Below are positions 37,826-51,608 of a DNA stretch of 64,000 bases, in pieces. This DNA comes from Paralvinella palmiformis (Eukaryota > Annelida > Polychaeta > Terebellida > Alvinellidae): the NCBI GenBank assembly GCA_025642065.1, contig JAODUP010000054.1:389501-453500 (forward strand), given 5' to 3'. The first letter of the stretch is position 1; each line of letters begins with the position of its first letter. Both the position numbers and the translations under genes were made by a program. The notes under the pieces were generated by a model, which did no database searches, was not told the DNA's origin, and saw nothing but the letters and a program-made list of their open reading frames with translations.

Positions 37826-40082
37826 TATATCTGTTACAGTATAGTTGGTCCAAATAGCCTCATATGTTACTGAAATGGTAAAAGAAAATTATATTGCAAA
37901 ATTAACTAAGATGACTGATTTAGTAGTAGTTAAGTTGAGTATGTGGGCAGGGAAGGTCACAAGGATGGCTAAACCAGAGCATCCATGACTTGATCAGGAT
38001 CAAGATGGTTACTTAATCTTTGTAGGAACAGGTGACATTTTTTCTTAATTCTTAGATTTTTTGTGACTGGTCTTGATGTATGAAATGAATCCAGGATTAA
38101 ATAAAGTATATTGTACATCATTTATGATCGCATACTGTCTCCTTAGACTCTTTGTTTATTGTTATTTTTTTGGGTAGCTATTGGGTTATGTGAGTACCAC
38201 AGATACAGTTAAACAGACTAACATTGTGAAACATATCTGCCATCATTTCCCACAAAAATATCAATAGAATGCACAGGTTGGAAAATCTTCAGTGGGAGGA
38301 TACACATAATTGGCTAAAATGTTATCTTCACTTCACAGTTGCAGTTTTGCTTTGGTGTTTGTTTGTATACAAAATGATTTACAGACAAGTGAAATAACAT
38401 TTGATTAACTTATTAACCTATTTAATAATACACGTAAAACATATAGAGCTTTCAAGACAAAAGAATCACTTGGTTACAACTATCTATCTCTGATGCTCGG
38501 AGGTTAGATAATCCTGGCATAACTCTGAACAATAAGCTTAACTCTATTTCATGAAAGATTAATTGTATTATTTCAGGCAACTGGCAGAGTTTTCTCCACC
38601 AAACATACCATATATTCTAAATTTATTTAGAATTAGTCTCTGTGTGGAAGCTATAAATTACTGACCATACACGTAGCCCTCATTTGAGGTTGCCAGCCAT
38701 ATTAAAACTGCCATTTCGGCCATTATAATTATTCTATATTATTGATAGAAGTATGTTTTTAAATTTAAAAAGAGAAGTTTTCACCTTTTGAAACAGAACT
38801 ATAGCATTTGAACATGAATTTGTTATATTTTGAGATGGAAGAACAGTTATAAAATTGTCCTATTTTGAATCAATAACCCTACACATAAATACACCTTCAA
38901 TCCATCCACTTTGGGATAATGCTTAAATATTTTATTAAGTAATTAAATAAAGTATCATTTGACCAAGAATTTTGGAATGCCTGATTTAATATATTATAAA
39001 AATTTATATATTATGTATAAAATGATGTAGTGTGATATAATGATTTATATTACTGTTATCTTCTGCATCAATAATTGTTTTTTTATGTGGATAATTTGAA
39101 ATTGGTAGGCCATGGGATAAATTTTTTAAAAGACATTATTATTACACTTTCTTCATACACTATCTCAAATCTATTACCTGTCTTGTTAATAGCCTAGATG
39201 GATTTGCAATCATATTATCATTATTATTAACATGGCCCAGAAGATTGTAATTAAGACAAGAAGCCAGTTAGGTTGGCTGTTATCAATTTGGGACAATTCT
39301 GCTTATAAGCTTAATTTATTGTCAGTATTATAAATTCAATTGTCTATGTTTATATCTCTTACCTCAGCTACAAGTTTAATATCTTGTGAGCTGTTTATAA
39401 ACAATAACATGCTCTTGATGACTTATAATCTGATAGCAGTTAATATTGAAGTATGACACTAATCCCATAAAAATCTCTCCGTAGTTAATAGTAAGGTAGC
39501 TACAGAACCTGGAGACAATCTATTCCTAGTCAGGATCATTGTGATAGTTAATATGTCAGTTGAAGTCTTCATAATATGGTAGCTTTATGGATCATGTCAA
39601 TGATATGATGTTAATGTTCAAGGTAATATATATCAAATAAGCACGCAGACAATGCAGAACAAGAACTGTATTCAACCCCTAAAAGTTAACAAATTCCCAA
39701 CACTAATCAAAGATATTATCAGGGGTAAGCTATATGTTTATATTAAAAACATAGATTCATACCAGTCTTATACAAGTTAGATACTTTCCATGTTTGTGCG
39801 CACACATATTCTAACTAATTAATAGTTGATCAATTGGTGCCAACTGATGATTAATGATGAAATGTCAAACTGATTCCCAGCACTTAGTGCCTTAATAACC
39901 CAAGTCCCCAACACCCATTTGAAATATGATTTTAATCATTTATGTAGACTAGTTTAAATACAATTTGATATTTAAATTTGTTGGACAGCTATATAAACTA
40001 TGTGTGCTTTAATGTAATGTAATTGTTGTGTAAGATAAAATAATGTGGTAGCCATATTATTTTATGTTATATTTTTATACAG

Positions 40083-43000
40083 CCTCCAGATGCTGCTGTC
40101 ACATGTAGTGAACCAGAAGCTGAGAGTGAATGTCCTGTAACTAACCCAGAACCTGCTTCCGTTGAAGCATCAACAAACATGGATACTGACTCCGCTCCAG
40201 ATGACAAATCACATGGTTTGTATAAAACTTAACTTGTCTAATAAAATTACATACTGAAAATGCATGCATGTTGATCTAGATTTGTAGTGTGCTGTATGAT
40301 ACCTCAAATTAAATGGTTTATTGTTTCATAATGGTACAGGGACTTTTTCTTAGATTTAGAGTTTATATATGTACAAGTTGGAAAATAAAAATATTTTAGG
40401 TTACCTACCTATAGACGTATAAACTAATATTTTAGGTTACCTACCTATAGACATATAAACTAATGAGACCCAGAGAGTGTATCAGAACCACTTTAGTTAT
40501 TGGGCTTTAGTGGTGCTTCCTGGGAATGTTTTGTATTCAGTTTCTGCCTTTTAATTTTTGTGTTTCAGAAATATGCAACTTGTATTTTTATGATATATTT
40601 ATTAAATTCAGTCGAACATTTTAATGCTTACAAGGCATTTGGTGACAACCCAAATTTTAACAGTAAGTTAACAAATTATTAATATACTCAAGTGCATAAT
40701 ATTCAAACATGAAATTTTACAGATTCATAGACATCAGCTGGAGAAGTTATCTGTGTTATGCTTGTGGTGCAACATTTTGTAAATAGGCTTGTGTAACCTA
40801 ACAAAAGTTACTACATCACTATCAGTAATTTACATGAACTTTTCATAAATAGTAAAATATTTGTTCAGATGTATTTAATTATTTCTTGAACAGTTAAAGA
40901 GTACTATCAAGCTGTTAACATATTACGAACAATTATAATCAAGCATATTAATAATGTTTATATTTTCACACAAACTGATTCAATCAGATATTTAGTCTAT
41001 AATTAAACTAAGTCAGAAATTGAATGCATTAGTTTTGTTTTCTTCCTTATTATGATTTATGGCTAGTGCGATGTCATCAGGGTGATTTCAATTATTGTGC
41101 CATCTCTCTTTGATCAATTACAAAGTTTGCTTGTGGTAAATCTGCAAATAACCAGTCAATACCTCCAATTTAGAAAATAAACTGTAGTTTCTTATAACTG
41201 TTATGTTATAAGATATAACCAAAAAAATTCAAATACTTGATACAAAAAATATAAAGTATTGGAGTTTATTCATGTATGCATATGATATAATTTAATTGGA
41301 TATGCACTGAATTTTATTTAATTGCATAGGTCACAGTTCATTAGGTCACATTTAGATCTACTTCCATCTTATGCAGTGTCGGATGATTTTGAGGGTATCC
41401 TCCATTGACGTAACACCATCTCGGGGGCGGGGGTCTGTGCATAAATTCATGAGCTTGGATTGCAGTTTGACATGTTATGTTTTGCTAGGGACTCATCCTG
41501 TTATCTCACAGTAACAGTTTGAATCAGTAGCTATTTATAAATATTACTAATTACTGTCAGGCTCTTTACTTATATTATTTAAGGATTCACTGAAGTCTTC
41601 CCAATTACATTAATTCCCTCATTACCAGTCATCACACAGTGGGTGAAAATGGCCTGGCATTCTATCAACCAGCCATCATTTCTAAATCTTTCAAAAAGTG
41701 CTCTATCAGCAATGATTTAGATGGCACGGAAGATGATGAATTGTGGAATGAACATCACAACAAATCTGATGAAGAAAGTGACAAGATGTATGATGACATG
41801 CTGACACATGAACAAATACAACAAATGTTCAATGAAGATAGTGATGATGACAAATTATACACAGGTTTGACTGTAGGGGGGTTTATTGGTCCTATACAGG
41901 AGTATATACAGTATTGCTAATTACAATTTTTTTAGTTCTTTCATTATATTATTTGAGGACTTTTTCAAGGCTTCCCAATTACATTAATCTCTTCAGTGGC
42001 TCTAAGATAAAACATAAGAGGTTTTTTTAACTATTTATTGCAAGGGGTTTTGACCAAAGGGTTTTTTGACATGGATTCAAATCTACAGTCTGCCTCGGGA
42101 ACTTTAGTTGAGATTTATAGGTGAGGTTTATAAGTAATTTTAATTTTTGAGACATTCAGTATTATCTATTTTGTCAGTCAATAATTCACGTTCTATACAA
42201 CTATAGAACTTGTGGTCCACTTTCTATTTGACACTTTCAGAACATTGACACCAGGCAACAATGGACATTTTTACTTCCCATCACATTAGTTAAGAATAGT
42301 TTCACCCTTGGGCCAGAAATTATTTGAAAAGGAGCAAACTGAAATGCTCTAGTCACATGGGCGATATCTATACTGATGCGGATTATAATTTCTCTTGAGT
42401 GTTAATTTCTGAGCCATTTTGAATCATCTTCCTCTTGTCAGGTTCCTTCTGACTCAAACTGATATAGTAGTATGTCATTTATGATGTAATTTTAACAACG
42501 TAATTCTTTGCTCACACTTGTGTCCATGCTTTTGTATGGGCTCTACAGACTTCAGGTCAACCGGATGCATTTAAGTGACATCAGCATTCAGGAGCTTCCA
42601 GTATCTGTCTAGCTTCAAAATGGCGGCACCCACAGGTCATTAAAAGTTGGTTTATCAGCACTTTGAACTGGATTATTTAATATGTGGGTGATCGTTTACA
42701 CATTTTGACATTATTTTTGATATTTGTGCGTATAGCTCTGTGAAGGTAGACTATCCCTTTAAGGTTACAAGATTTCTAGGCTTGAAGACCGATTTACTGT
42801 AAAAATAACCAAAAAAAATTTGAAGTAGAACTGACCAGTCACCAACTTGGATTAGGCCACATGGTAGCCTAATCTGCTTCCGCACGGTGTTCAGGTGGGT
42901 TGGCGCAAAAATAATAAAAAGAGTAAATGTCAATTTTATTTCCCGGCTGTGGTTTTCAGCTGCGATTGGCATAAATAAGTATTAAAAAACAAGCCCTTAC

Positions 43001-46000
43001 ACAAATTTATGATCTGGTGTTCTCTGTTGATTCCAGCACTGTTTTGTTCTGACTAGTAAAACAAATACAGTTTTACTAGCTAGTAAATTTTTGTTGGGCT
43101 AGTGGATTTAAATTTTACTGGCCCAGATTTGATTAATATATGGGTTGTGTGTTTTCTTCTATTTATAAATATATCTTTTAATCCCTGAATATATATAATT
43201 TAATGCCAAGCTTGACTGCTAATAAATATAATCAATGTTTTTCATTTAGTCTTGACTATGAAGCCATTTTACTACTATTTTTAGTGACACAACATATCTT
43301 ATATTATGACCATTTCATCACAAGATTAAAATTTATAAAAGTCACCAGAGGCACTCAAGATACCCGTTAATTTTTTTAATATAAATAACACTTAAATATA
43401 GCCAGTGTTCATTTGTATGATGCTTTTATATCCAAAATGTTTGCAGTGACTACAAATTAGTGTATATATACTTAATATAAATAGTGATGATTGGGGTACA
43501 TTTTATTTGGCTCCCTTTAAAACTAGATATAAGAAATTGACATTGATATTGATTCCTGTGTATGTAGGTATCAGGGTTCCCACCAGAACTGAGGGACACC
43601 TTGATTCTTTGGAAAATGAATGACAAATGCAACAGTCAACAAGAAAATTGTAAACTTCCCATCATATTTTAGAATAAAAAGTTCATTTCATGGTATAGTA
43701 TACTGTACGTATTGATACTCAAAACATTATGTAATTGTTATTATGGCATGCCATATTTTTAACTAGACATAGCAATATATCAGCATGCCATTGTTGTAAC
43801 AATATTACTAATTATTTCACAGTTTTCATGTTAATAGTGTATTTCAAATAATGTTTTATTAGACCATATGCTCGGGCTTTTAGTGATGGAACTATTCAAC
43901 AGTCCAAATGGAATTCCTGTTTTAAATTTGGATGGGTTCAAATTTGGTTTGGATAGGTAGTATAAATAAACACTATGTGTCTGCCATCAGAGACAATTTA
44001 AAACACTAAATGCTCTTGCATCTTCCTAGGAGAGTAGTATCTCTGGCTCCAGTCATTCATTCATTGAGGAAACTGTTATGCATTGATAGTTTTTTTAATC
44101 ACAAATTTAGAAATAATAGGCTGGCTACAATTTCAGTTCTGGTTAAAAGTCTGCATCAGATCAAACCTATTGAATTGATTTCAGATATCCAACTAACACC
44201 AAAAAATTTACAATTACATGACTTCTCAGATTGATCAGTGTTAACTACATGTTTTACCCTTGTATTAAAGTGAACAGACATGATAGGTTTAGACACATAA
44301 ATGTCATTAGATTAATGATATACGGTATTTCCTGTGAAAAAATATATAATGCTGGCAACACTCATACACAGTGAATGTTTCATATGAATATGGCAGAAAC
44401 TATCCTTATAGTTATCAGTTATTATTTAGTTGTCATTTATAACTTTCCAGTAGCATAACTTTTAATAACACTGAATTAATTCAGTACATAATTGTAAATA
44501 ATAAATTTTAAGAGTGTGTGTGTGTGCACGCTCGCACTTAAACAGTGTCTGAATTAATTATTTTTTTATTCAAATCATTATCTAGATCCAGTTGTATCTG
44601 ACAATACTTGTTTTCTAGATTTGAAGTTACCAGAGTTACCATCATATGACATAGCTACTACTCTACCATCTTATGAAGAGGCTGAACAAACAAAGCAAAC
44701 AGAGGAAGAACATCATCAGCAGGTCATCAATCTATCTGATGAGGAACCACAGGTAATAATTATATATAGAGATCTATGTGTTATTTTATAGCTGGTTTTA
44801 TGGGTTTACATGTTAATGCTTTATTCAGCCTATACTGATTTAATGGGTAGTTTTCTCAGGATATGACAAAGTTGGCTTTTTATTATAACCTTTCATATTT
44901 AGCTGGCTGTATAATTATAACACACACACACACACATACATAAGTTGAATACGTGCTTCCATGACAATGGGTACTTTCATATTCTTTTCAGAATATCAAC
45001 ACCAGCAGTAATCCTCGGAAAATTGGTGACATATATCTGGGAACAGATGGAATATTTATTTGTTCCTTTCTTGGTAAGTTTAGTTTTTTCTTGTTGGGTA
45101 CTTGGTCCACAAAACTTACTGAACCAGGTCGGCCTAATTGTGTTTTAAGGTGTGCATGTTATATACAGTTGATTAATATGCATTTCTAAAATGAAGAGGG
45201 TGTATGTGTGCTTTTTCAGATATTAATTTTAACAGTAAAAGTGGTTGGCATTCTAAGAACAAATATTTTTTTCTTTTACTTGAGAGACTTATCTAAACAT
45301 CAGTTATTAATGTGACATATTTTGTTTTTCAGTTGCATTCCTGTTTAACTGTCTTGGACTGTTTGCAATATTGTGTATTAGTCAGACGATTGCAGCTCGT
45401 TTTGGTGCTGTCTCTGGATTTGGTCTTTCTATAGTGAAATATGTGGCAGTGATGAAGGTTTGTTTTGTCATTTTTTATTTGAACACAACCCTTTTATATA
45501 TATTAGGCAGACAATACACACATGTTCATTCTTCAAGGTTGTTTGAAAACTGGTATAATATATATAATAAAGTTATAAATCAATCACTTAAATTAATTTG
45601 TAGTTCTTCAGGGAAATACCATTAAGCCAACGATGGTTTTTAGGCCTACTATATCATGATTTATGGTAGTACCATCCAATAAGCTGACCTAAAAATCAGA
45701 ACTATTTATTTCCAGGTGACGTTTTGAACGCAGAAAATAATTTCGTTTTCATAATTCGTTATTCATACCAATGTGTTTTGTAGACCAAGGCAAATTATAA
45801 CGATTGTTTACATAAACTGTTAGCGCATATGTGGGACCTCAAACTTAAATTAATAGTGTGATTAAACATTCAGTGAAGTCAATGACTTACAAATAATTAA
45901 ACATATTTTCAATTACTAGATCTACTCATCTACTGAGCTTTTGATGGTATGTTTTGATCACTAACATGACAATAACTAAGACAATGTAAATTACCAGTAT

Positions 46001-49000
46001 ATGCGATCAGTTAATAACTAACTCTCTATTGAAAGTAAATTAATTAATCAGTAATTATCCTGTTATTAGTATAAATATGCCCATACAAAATATGTATATG
46101 GGGGTACCCTAATGTCCGTGCTGACAAATGAATAAGATAGACGCTCTTGGGTATGGGATGTCTTGGGTCCGAGTTGTCTTTTTACCAATGCTGCCTTCGA
46201 ATGAAAGTCGTGAAATGCACTACTGAGTCAAACAACATTTATCCATAATTACAAAAATCAGATAATTCTATATATAAATATTGATTTTCATTATAAAGCC
46301 ATGTATAATTACCATAAACTTGTTTCACTTCTATTTTCACTCCATGACTGCATGAGTAAATCAAAATGACGATTGATGTCCGTTTGCATCTAAATCTTGA
46401 CTAGAGTCTAGATGGCTGCTAAGACACTGAAATTTTTTTCTCCTGGTGATTCGATTTCTTGACACTGAAATAGCACCGGCCATTAAGCCAACCCCCCAAA
46501 ATAAGGGTCAAAATGTTGACACAAAGTATCAGCTTAATTCAGAGGAAATGCAGTGTTTTTACCATATATTAATATGTTTTGCTTATACTACTAACAAGTC
46601 TTGCATCCAATATTATTGGTTGTATCAGTCAGAGCACCTATGTCCATGTGTGTCGGATTCAACATTCATTTTAATCTGACATATTATCGTGTAACAAACC
46701 TTATTGGAATAACAATATTTCTCTTTTACCACTAATGGTTACTTTTCAGTTTATATTACTTGATTAGGTCTAAATTTTGATACATCATCCAATTTTAGTC
46801 TCTTTAATCTTGGATTCGTATATATTGATTGGTAGATACAATTTAACAAACAATATGATTAGGTTATCTTCATGGGAACACAAGTGTCCAGATAAATAAA
46901 ACATGGTTATATACATTATGTAACAACCTTATACAGAATGTCAATGGGAAAAACATGATTAGGTATTTGTTTTATTGATAGCATGAGATTTCTTCTCTAT
47001 GTACTTAGTCACAGTTTATTTGTAATCACACGTTGACATTACTGGACATGTGTGCAGTTATCTGAATGCTACCATGACTATGTAAATCCTGTAAATTAAT
47101 TAAAAGTTGTCATAGTTATTTTCTGCTTTTCTTCACTAGTGGCAGTAGACAGTCCTCTCTTTACATAAACTTAGGAACATTAAATGCATTGGTGTGAGAA
47201 AATGGTAGATGGTTATTATAGTTTGAGGTATTCTATTTCATATAATTTACTAGAAATAAATATATTTACATCAGTTAGTGTGTGATTAAATATAAACTCG
47301 TTAATCAGGTGAGTATTTTATTTTATAAATCAATCAAATCCTAACCATTCAACTCTACTGATAGTTACCAACATAGATCTGTCTGACTTGTCAATTGGAA
47401 GCAAACCACTGTTTCTTATGAAATAAGATCAGTGAGTAAATAAATTGTACTTGGAAAACTGGATGAAATAACATGCCTTTTGGTTCTGTCTCTTACCAGA
47501 GGTGAATTAAACTAATATACAATGAAAGAAAAGCAAGAAATCTTTAACTAGACATTACTGGTTAAATCAAGTGATCTTTTTGTTATAGAAACTTTAAAGC
47601 AGAAATATGAACAGATAGATATTTAAATGTAATTGTACAAATTTGTCATGGTAGATGGAAACACAGTGCTAAGCCAGATGAGATAAATAAATGGTGATGA
47701 AACATTTAGAAGAGTCTCTAATCAGAACATGCCTCTGTCTTTTGCCTAATAATAATATCATGCCAACCAATACACTCTGGTTATGAAAGAGAAACAAGAA
47801 AACTTCAACTGAACATTATCAGTTGAAGTAAGTGACCCATTTCTTATATAAACGTTGCATCATTTAATGCTTTAGCACAGAATAATGGACACTGCTGCAG
47901 TTAGTTACTTACAAATATAATTAATCTGAGTGTTATGTTAGATCAATGATCATATGACATGATCTACTTGATATCTGTTATGTGTAAACTTAATGTATTA
48001 GCAACCAGGAATATGTAATTGGCTTCCCAAAATAGTATACCTGTTCATATAGATGTAGTACATCTGTAAACATCAGATAATTGATTATGTGTTTGGCATT
48101 TATTGTAAAGCATTTAGATATGGAATAAATATCTAGCTACACTGTATTTTGAGAATGAAATCTGTAGATAATTGATTATTAATATTTATCATAAATATAA
48201 TCATTTGGCGGTACTGAATCTCTCTAGTTGCTAATTATAACGTCAGACACATAATCCATTACCACCCAGTTAGGTACTCATTTTTGGCCATCTAAGTCAA
48301 TAAACATAGGTAAAACTAGCTGTTAATTGGTATATTTAAACTGAGAATTAGGTCCAATCTTTTTATCACAATGAACTACTACAACTCTATTTGCAATAGT
48401 AAAAAGTCACCAAAATGGTAAAAACTCAAAACTTAGAATCATTTGTAGCTGCGCAGTCATTTGACATAAATCATGTTGTCTGTGAAGTTTATAAAGTATA
48501 TTTCTGAGAATTGAAAAGGAGAAACTAATGGAAGAAGTTAGAAATAGTAAATTTTAACTTTCGGTGACTTTTTGTCATTTTGATAAGAATGGAACAGTCC
48601 TAACTCATGAGTGTCTTATGTTTTGTTAACATTTTTCCAAATCATGAGTGGTTTTAGGCATTTAAAGGTAACAATATATCTTTATAGATTACTAACTTGA
48701 CTAGTGTATTTGTTATACAGCTAAACAGCCTGGACTGATACTGCCTTCTTATTTCACATACTGTGTGTTACTATAGTTAGCATTGTGAAGAAAATATAAA
48801 TGTTTGAGACAGAAACTTGACTTGACTTGATACGTTTTGTGGTTTCAGTACCAGAACTGGGTGTCAACTACTTGGACTGATGGTTTCTCCTGGTTATGGT
48901 GGTTCATGCTTTTTCTTGGTAAGTTAAATGAATTGTATTTAAGATGGATCTGTATTCTATTATTATTATACCAAACTTATAAAGTGCTCTTTTCGTACTT

Positions 49001-49368
49001 AAAGCCTGTTCAAAAGTGCTGTTCTTATGCTATGTTCTTATGCAAGCCAACATGTAATCATATATATTAATGAATATGGAAATAAAATGTATGGTTTTCT
49101 GAGCATAATTGTTAGCAGAGGTGTAATAGTTTTTCTGTTGTTTTCTGTATCTCATATATATTTAATTTTAAGAATCTGCTGGTGAAGTTATTCAGAATTG
49201 AGTTTCAGATAGCCTTAGTCCAAAGTATTTTGTAACAAACTGATAATAATGGTTTATTTGCTAGGTTTGTTGATGTTTTTCCGAGGAAGTATGCAGTATA
49301 TTCGTATCAAGCATCAGTGGACAAGGCTTAGTGAACAGATGAGGGGAAGAATTTATCTTTACTTTTGA
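40083..49368 (+). CDS. NEDD4 family-interacting protein (NDFIP1/2 type), exon 2 to stop
   Basis: NDFIP proteins are endosome/Golgi membrane adaptors whose PY motifs recruit and activate NEDD4-family HECT ubiquitin ligases. Exons: 40083-40215, 44619-44752, 44992-45073, 45333-45457, 48849-48918, 49265-49368 (stop TGA 49366-49368); all GT-AG and in phase, 215 codons plus stop without the first exon. The order is an acidic Ser/Pro-rich N-terminal exon (PPDAAVTCSEPEAESECP); the PY exon with two LPSY motifs (ELPSYDIATTLPSYEEAEQ); then three membrane segments, TDGIFICSFLVAFLFNCLGL, ARFGAVSGFGLSIVKYVAVM, and FSWLWWFMLFLGLLMFFRGS. The C-terminus is MRGRIYLYF. Human NDFIP1 is about 221 residues, so only a very short exon 1 is missing. 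Unlike vertebrate copies, no PPPY or PPSY is visible: both PY motifs are the LPxY variant. Confidence 0.93.
40391..40462. repeat. 36-bp tandem duplication in the NDFIP intron after exon 2
   Basis: Units 40391-40426 and 40427-40462 differ at one visible position (agacgtat against agacatat). Each contains attttaggttacctacctat. Confidence 0.9.
41550..42000 (+). repeat. Direct repeats flanking a 93-codon acidic frame (transposon-derived?)
   Basis: Sequence near 41567-41633 (attatttaagga then cttcccaattacattaat) recurs at 41945-41990 (attatttgagga then cttcccaattacattaat). Between them, 41639-41920 encodes an acidic frame (LTHEQIQQMFNEDSDDDKLY) with no recognised domain. It is probably part of the same element set as the acidic frame at 37024, and is not joined to NDFIP by any compatible splice site I can see. 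Confidence 0.4.
42340..42762 (+). mobile_element. Right member of the inverted element pair, with TTAA-type end
   Basis: Inverted match to 36226-36640. It ends gactatccctttaag, i.e. reading inward TTAAAGGGATAGTC. A very similar terminus (cttaaagggacagtccaccc) occurs at 23607. TTAA at the boundary suggests a piggyBac-type target preference, but the second end and a target duplication could not be fixed. Confidence 0.75.
43571..43583 (+). mobile_element. hAT-type terminus CAGGGTTCCCACC
   Basis: A terminus matching that at 11262-11273 (reverse strand). A few hundred bases upstream, about 43060-43130, is ctagctagtaaattt / gctagtggattt, echoing the 16020 element. It indicates another hAT-derived fragment in the NDFIP intron. 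The opposite end was not found. Confidence 0.35.
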
Positions 49369-50177
49369 GCTAAAGGCACATTTGTTTGATGGAATCATTT
49401 CAGTAAACTGATTTATATATGTTTATCATTAGTATCTTTGGTTAAGTGTCATTTAAAATGTTCCTTTAGTGAATATATGTTTTGTGAATAGTGTTTACTT
49501 TACTTAATGATGATACCCTTCTTGTTTTCATACATTGTAAAATTTGGAATAAGTTAGAGTTAAGAATGACCAATCTTCCTAAGATATCAATTTTTTATAA
49601 AGGATGCCATGTCACTTTTTTTTAAATTTTCAGTAGGCACTTTCATGTTTGGATTAATTTGGCTGAGTTGGTTCACATAACATCAGCCTCAATTACAGTC
49701 AGTGGACATACGATGCTTTTTAAATACCTCTTGTTATTGTTTTTTTTTTGATAGAAACTAAATGGTCTAGCATTGCAGTTTATATTTTAACAGAAGGTCT
49801 GTGTTTGTGCTCAGTGTAAACAACTCTTAAGCATTCCATATTTTAAATTGTTGATCAATGTAAAGACAGAAAGTGTTGAATTATGTATATATTTTTTGGT
49901 AATATTCAGCTGATAATTTCTGGAGACCTGATGACAGACAGCAGTGTTTCTGAATGATTCGTTTTTCACTTCATTATACCTTTAACAAAATTCAGTCCTG
50001 CAGACAACTATCTGTATTATAAAGTGTTTTAATAGTGTAATCAGTGTATTTAGTGTACATGTTACTAATTTTTTTAAATTTTAGGTTTGATTTAATGCTG
50101 AGGTTCTGCTGATATCTGGCAAGGTTTTCTCTTTAACTGTAATAGAGAGACTTATTTTAAAAGGCTTGTTTTGCTGT

Positions 50178-50240
50178 GTGTGTGTGTGTGTCTCTGTATG
50201 TATGTATGTATGTATGTATGTGTGTGTGTGTGTGTGTGAA
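50178..50240. repeat. (GT)n(GTAT)n(GT)n microsatellite
   Basis: Compound repeat inside the NDFIP 3' UTR: about 15 bases GT, a GTAT run of about 25 bases, then GT again. Confidence 0.95.
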
Positions 50241-50471
50241 CAAATTCAGGAAGGACAAGTTGGAAGAGTCATGCTTATGCATGCACACACATAATAAATC
50301 AACTAGCCATTGATTGTACAATAATATTATTAATACTGTAATAGTTTTCATTATTAAATATATATTAGATTATTGTATGTGAGATTTGTTCAGTGTAATC
50401 TGTTATCTCTCAGATGCATCAAATAGGGATGATTTGTGTGTATCTAGTTTAAGTTGTAAACAAATAAAATG

Positions 50472-50517
<46 letters not shown>
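50472..50517. repeat. (CA)n(TA)n compound microsatellite
   Basis: Same CA-then-TA structure as at 25429, 60500 and 62097, directly after the first NDFIP polyadenylation signal. Confidence 0.95.
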
Positions 50518-51608
50518 ATGTTGGTGTAAATAACAGTACTAAAATATTATTAAACATGTAATATGAACATGTATCAAAAGAAAAAAGAAGTACTTGTAGT
50601 ATTTATAGTTTGTGCAATGAATTAATATAAAACATGTCTAATAATATGAATAACTTTTATTAATTTGTTTAAAGTTTACAGACTTATTTCTCCATGAAAT
50701 GTGTATTTCTGATTCTGAAAACGTTGCTTAATTCTGTACAAGGTTATGTATTTAATTAAAAATGGTTATGTTTCACTTTCTGGGGAATGTGTAATAAAAG
50801 GTTTGGCAAGATGGAAGTTGTTTCAGTCCTATATCAGAAAGTTAATGCATATATATATATATAATTTATTTCATAGAAATAAATTATACAATGTTGTATG
50901 ATAATTTTCCACAGTATCGACAAAGTAAGAAAGAGAAAAATAACAGAACAACCATTTATCTATCTGGGCATGATGTAACCAGTAGTACATATCAGTTCAA
51001 TTAATAACTGGATCTCTTGATTCGAAATCAATAAAAAAAAACTTTCTCTGTTACGATGTAATTCTTTAAACAGATCACCTTCGTTTTTGCAGATATCACT
51101 ACAAATTTCACAAAATTCACTTCTATTAAAGATTAACATTTTTCTGTAACAAAAGATTTTGATGATTTACATAAAAATGAACAAAAACAAATATGTTCAT
51201 TATTACTGATGGATATCATTACTTTTGACGAGATGTCTCATAAGTTAGCAATGTGTTCCAGGTGATATATTCCATATCTTTCTTACACATTTTCTCCCCA
51301 AAAACATGTATACCAAGTGAACGGAAAAGCCATAGAAACTGGTAGAACATGAATGTCAGATGTACATGACCCAAATGTATCTATAACATAATTTATTTTC
51401 CACGCAATGTTATGTAATTACAAGTTTTTTGTTAACATTTTCATTGCAGATTAATTCAAACCTTCTAGGACACTGAATGGCCGAAATTGTGTCAATGTGT
51501 TGTAAAATAACACCCACCCATTGCAGATTAAGATAATATGCACTTCTGAACCTGTAGTGTTTTCCATGCAGATGCAGGTGGAGCATGTTAATAAATTGAT
51601 AATTGGTG

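Larger units (their letters stand above)
49369..50815 (+). other. NDFIP 3' UTR (probable) with two AATAAA signals
   Basis: Non-coding AT-rich sequence downstream of the NDFIP stop. Canonical AATAAA occurs at 50463-50468 (immediately before a CA microsatellite) and at 50793-50798 (followed by a G/T-rich stretch). The second looks the better cleavage context. GT/GTAT microsatellites lie within it. Confidence 0.5.

Noticed and set aside
44010..44234. 74-codon plus-strand frame in the NDFIP intron
   Set aside because: No recognised domain and not joinable to neighbouring NDFIP exons in phase.
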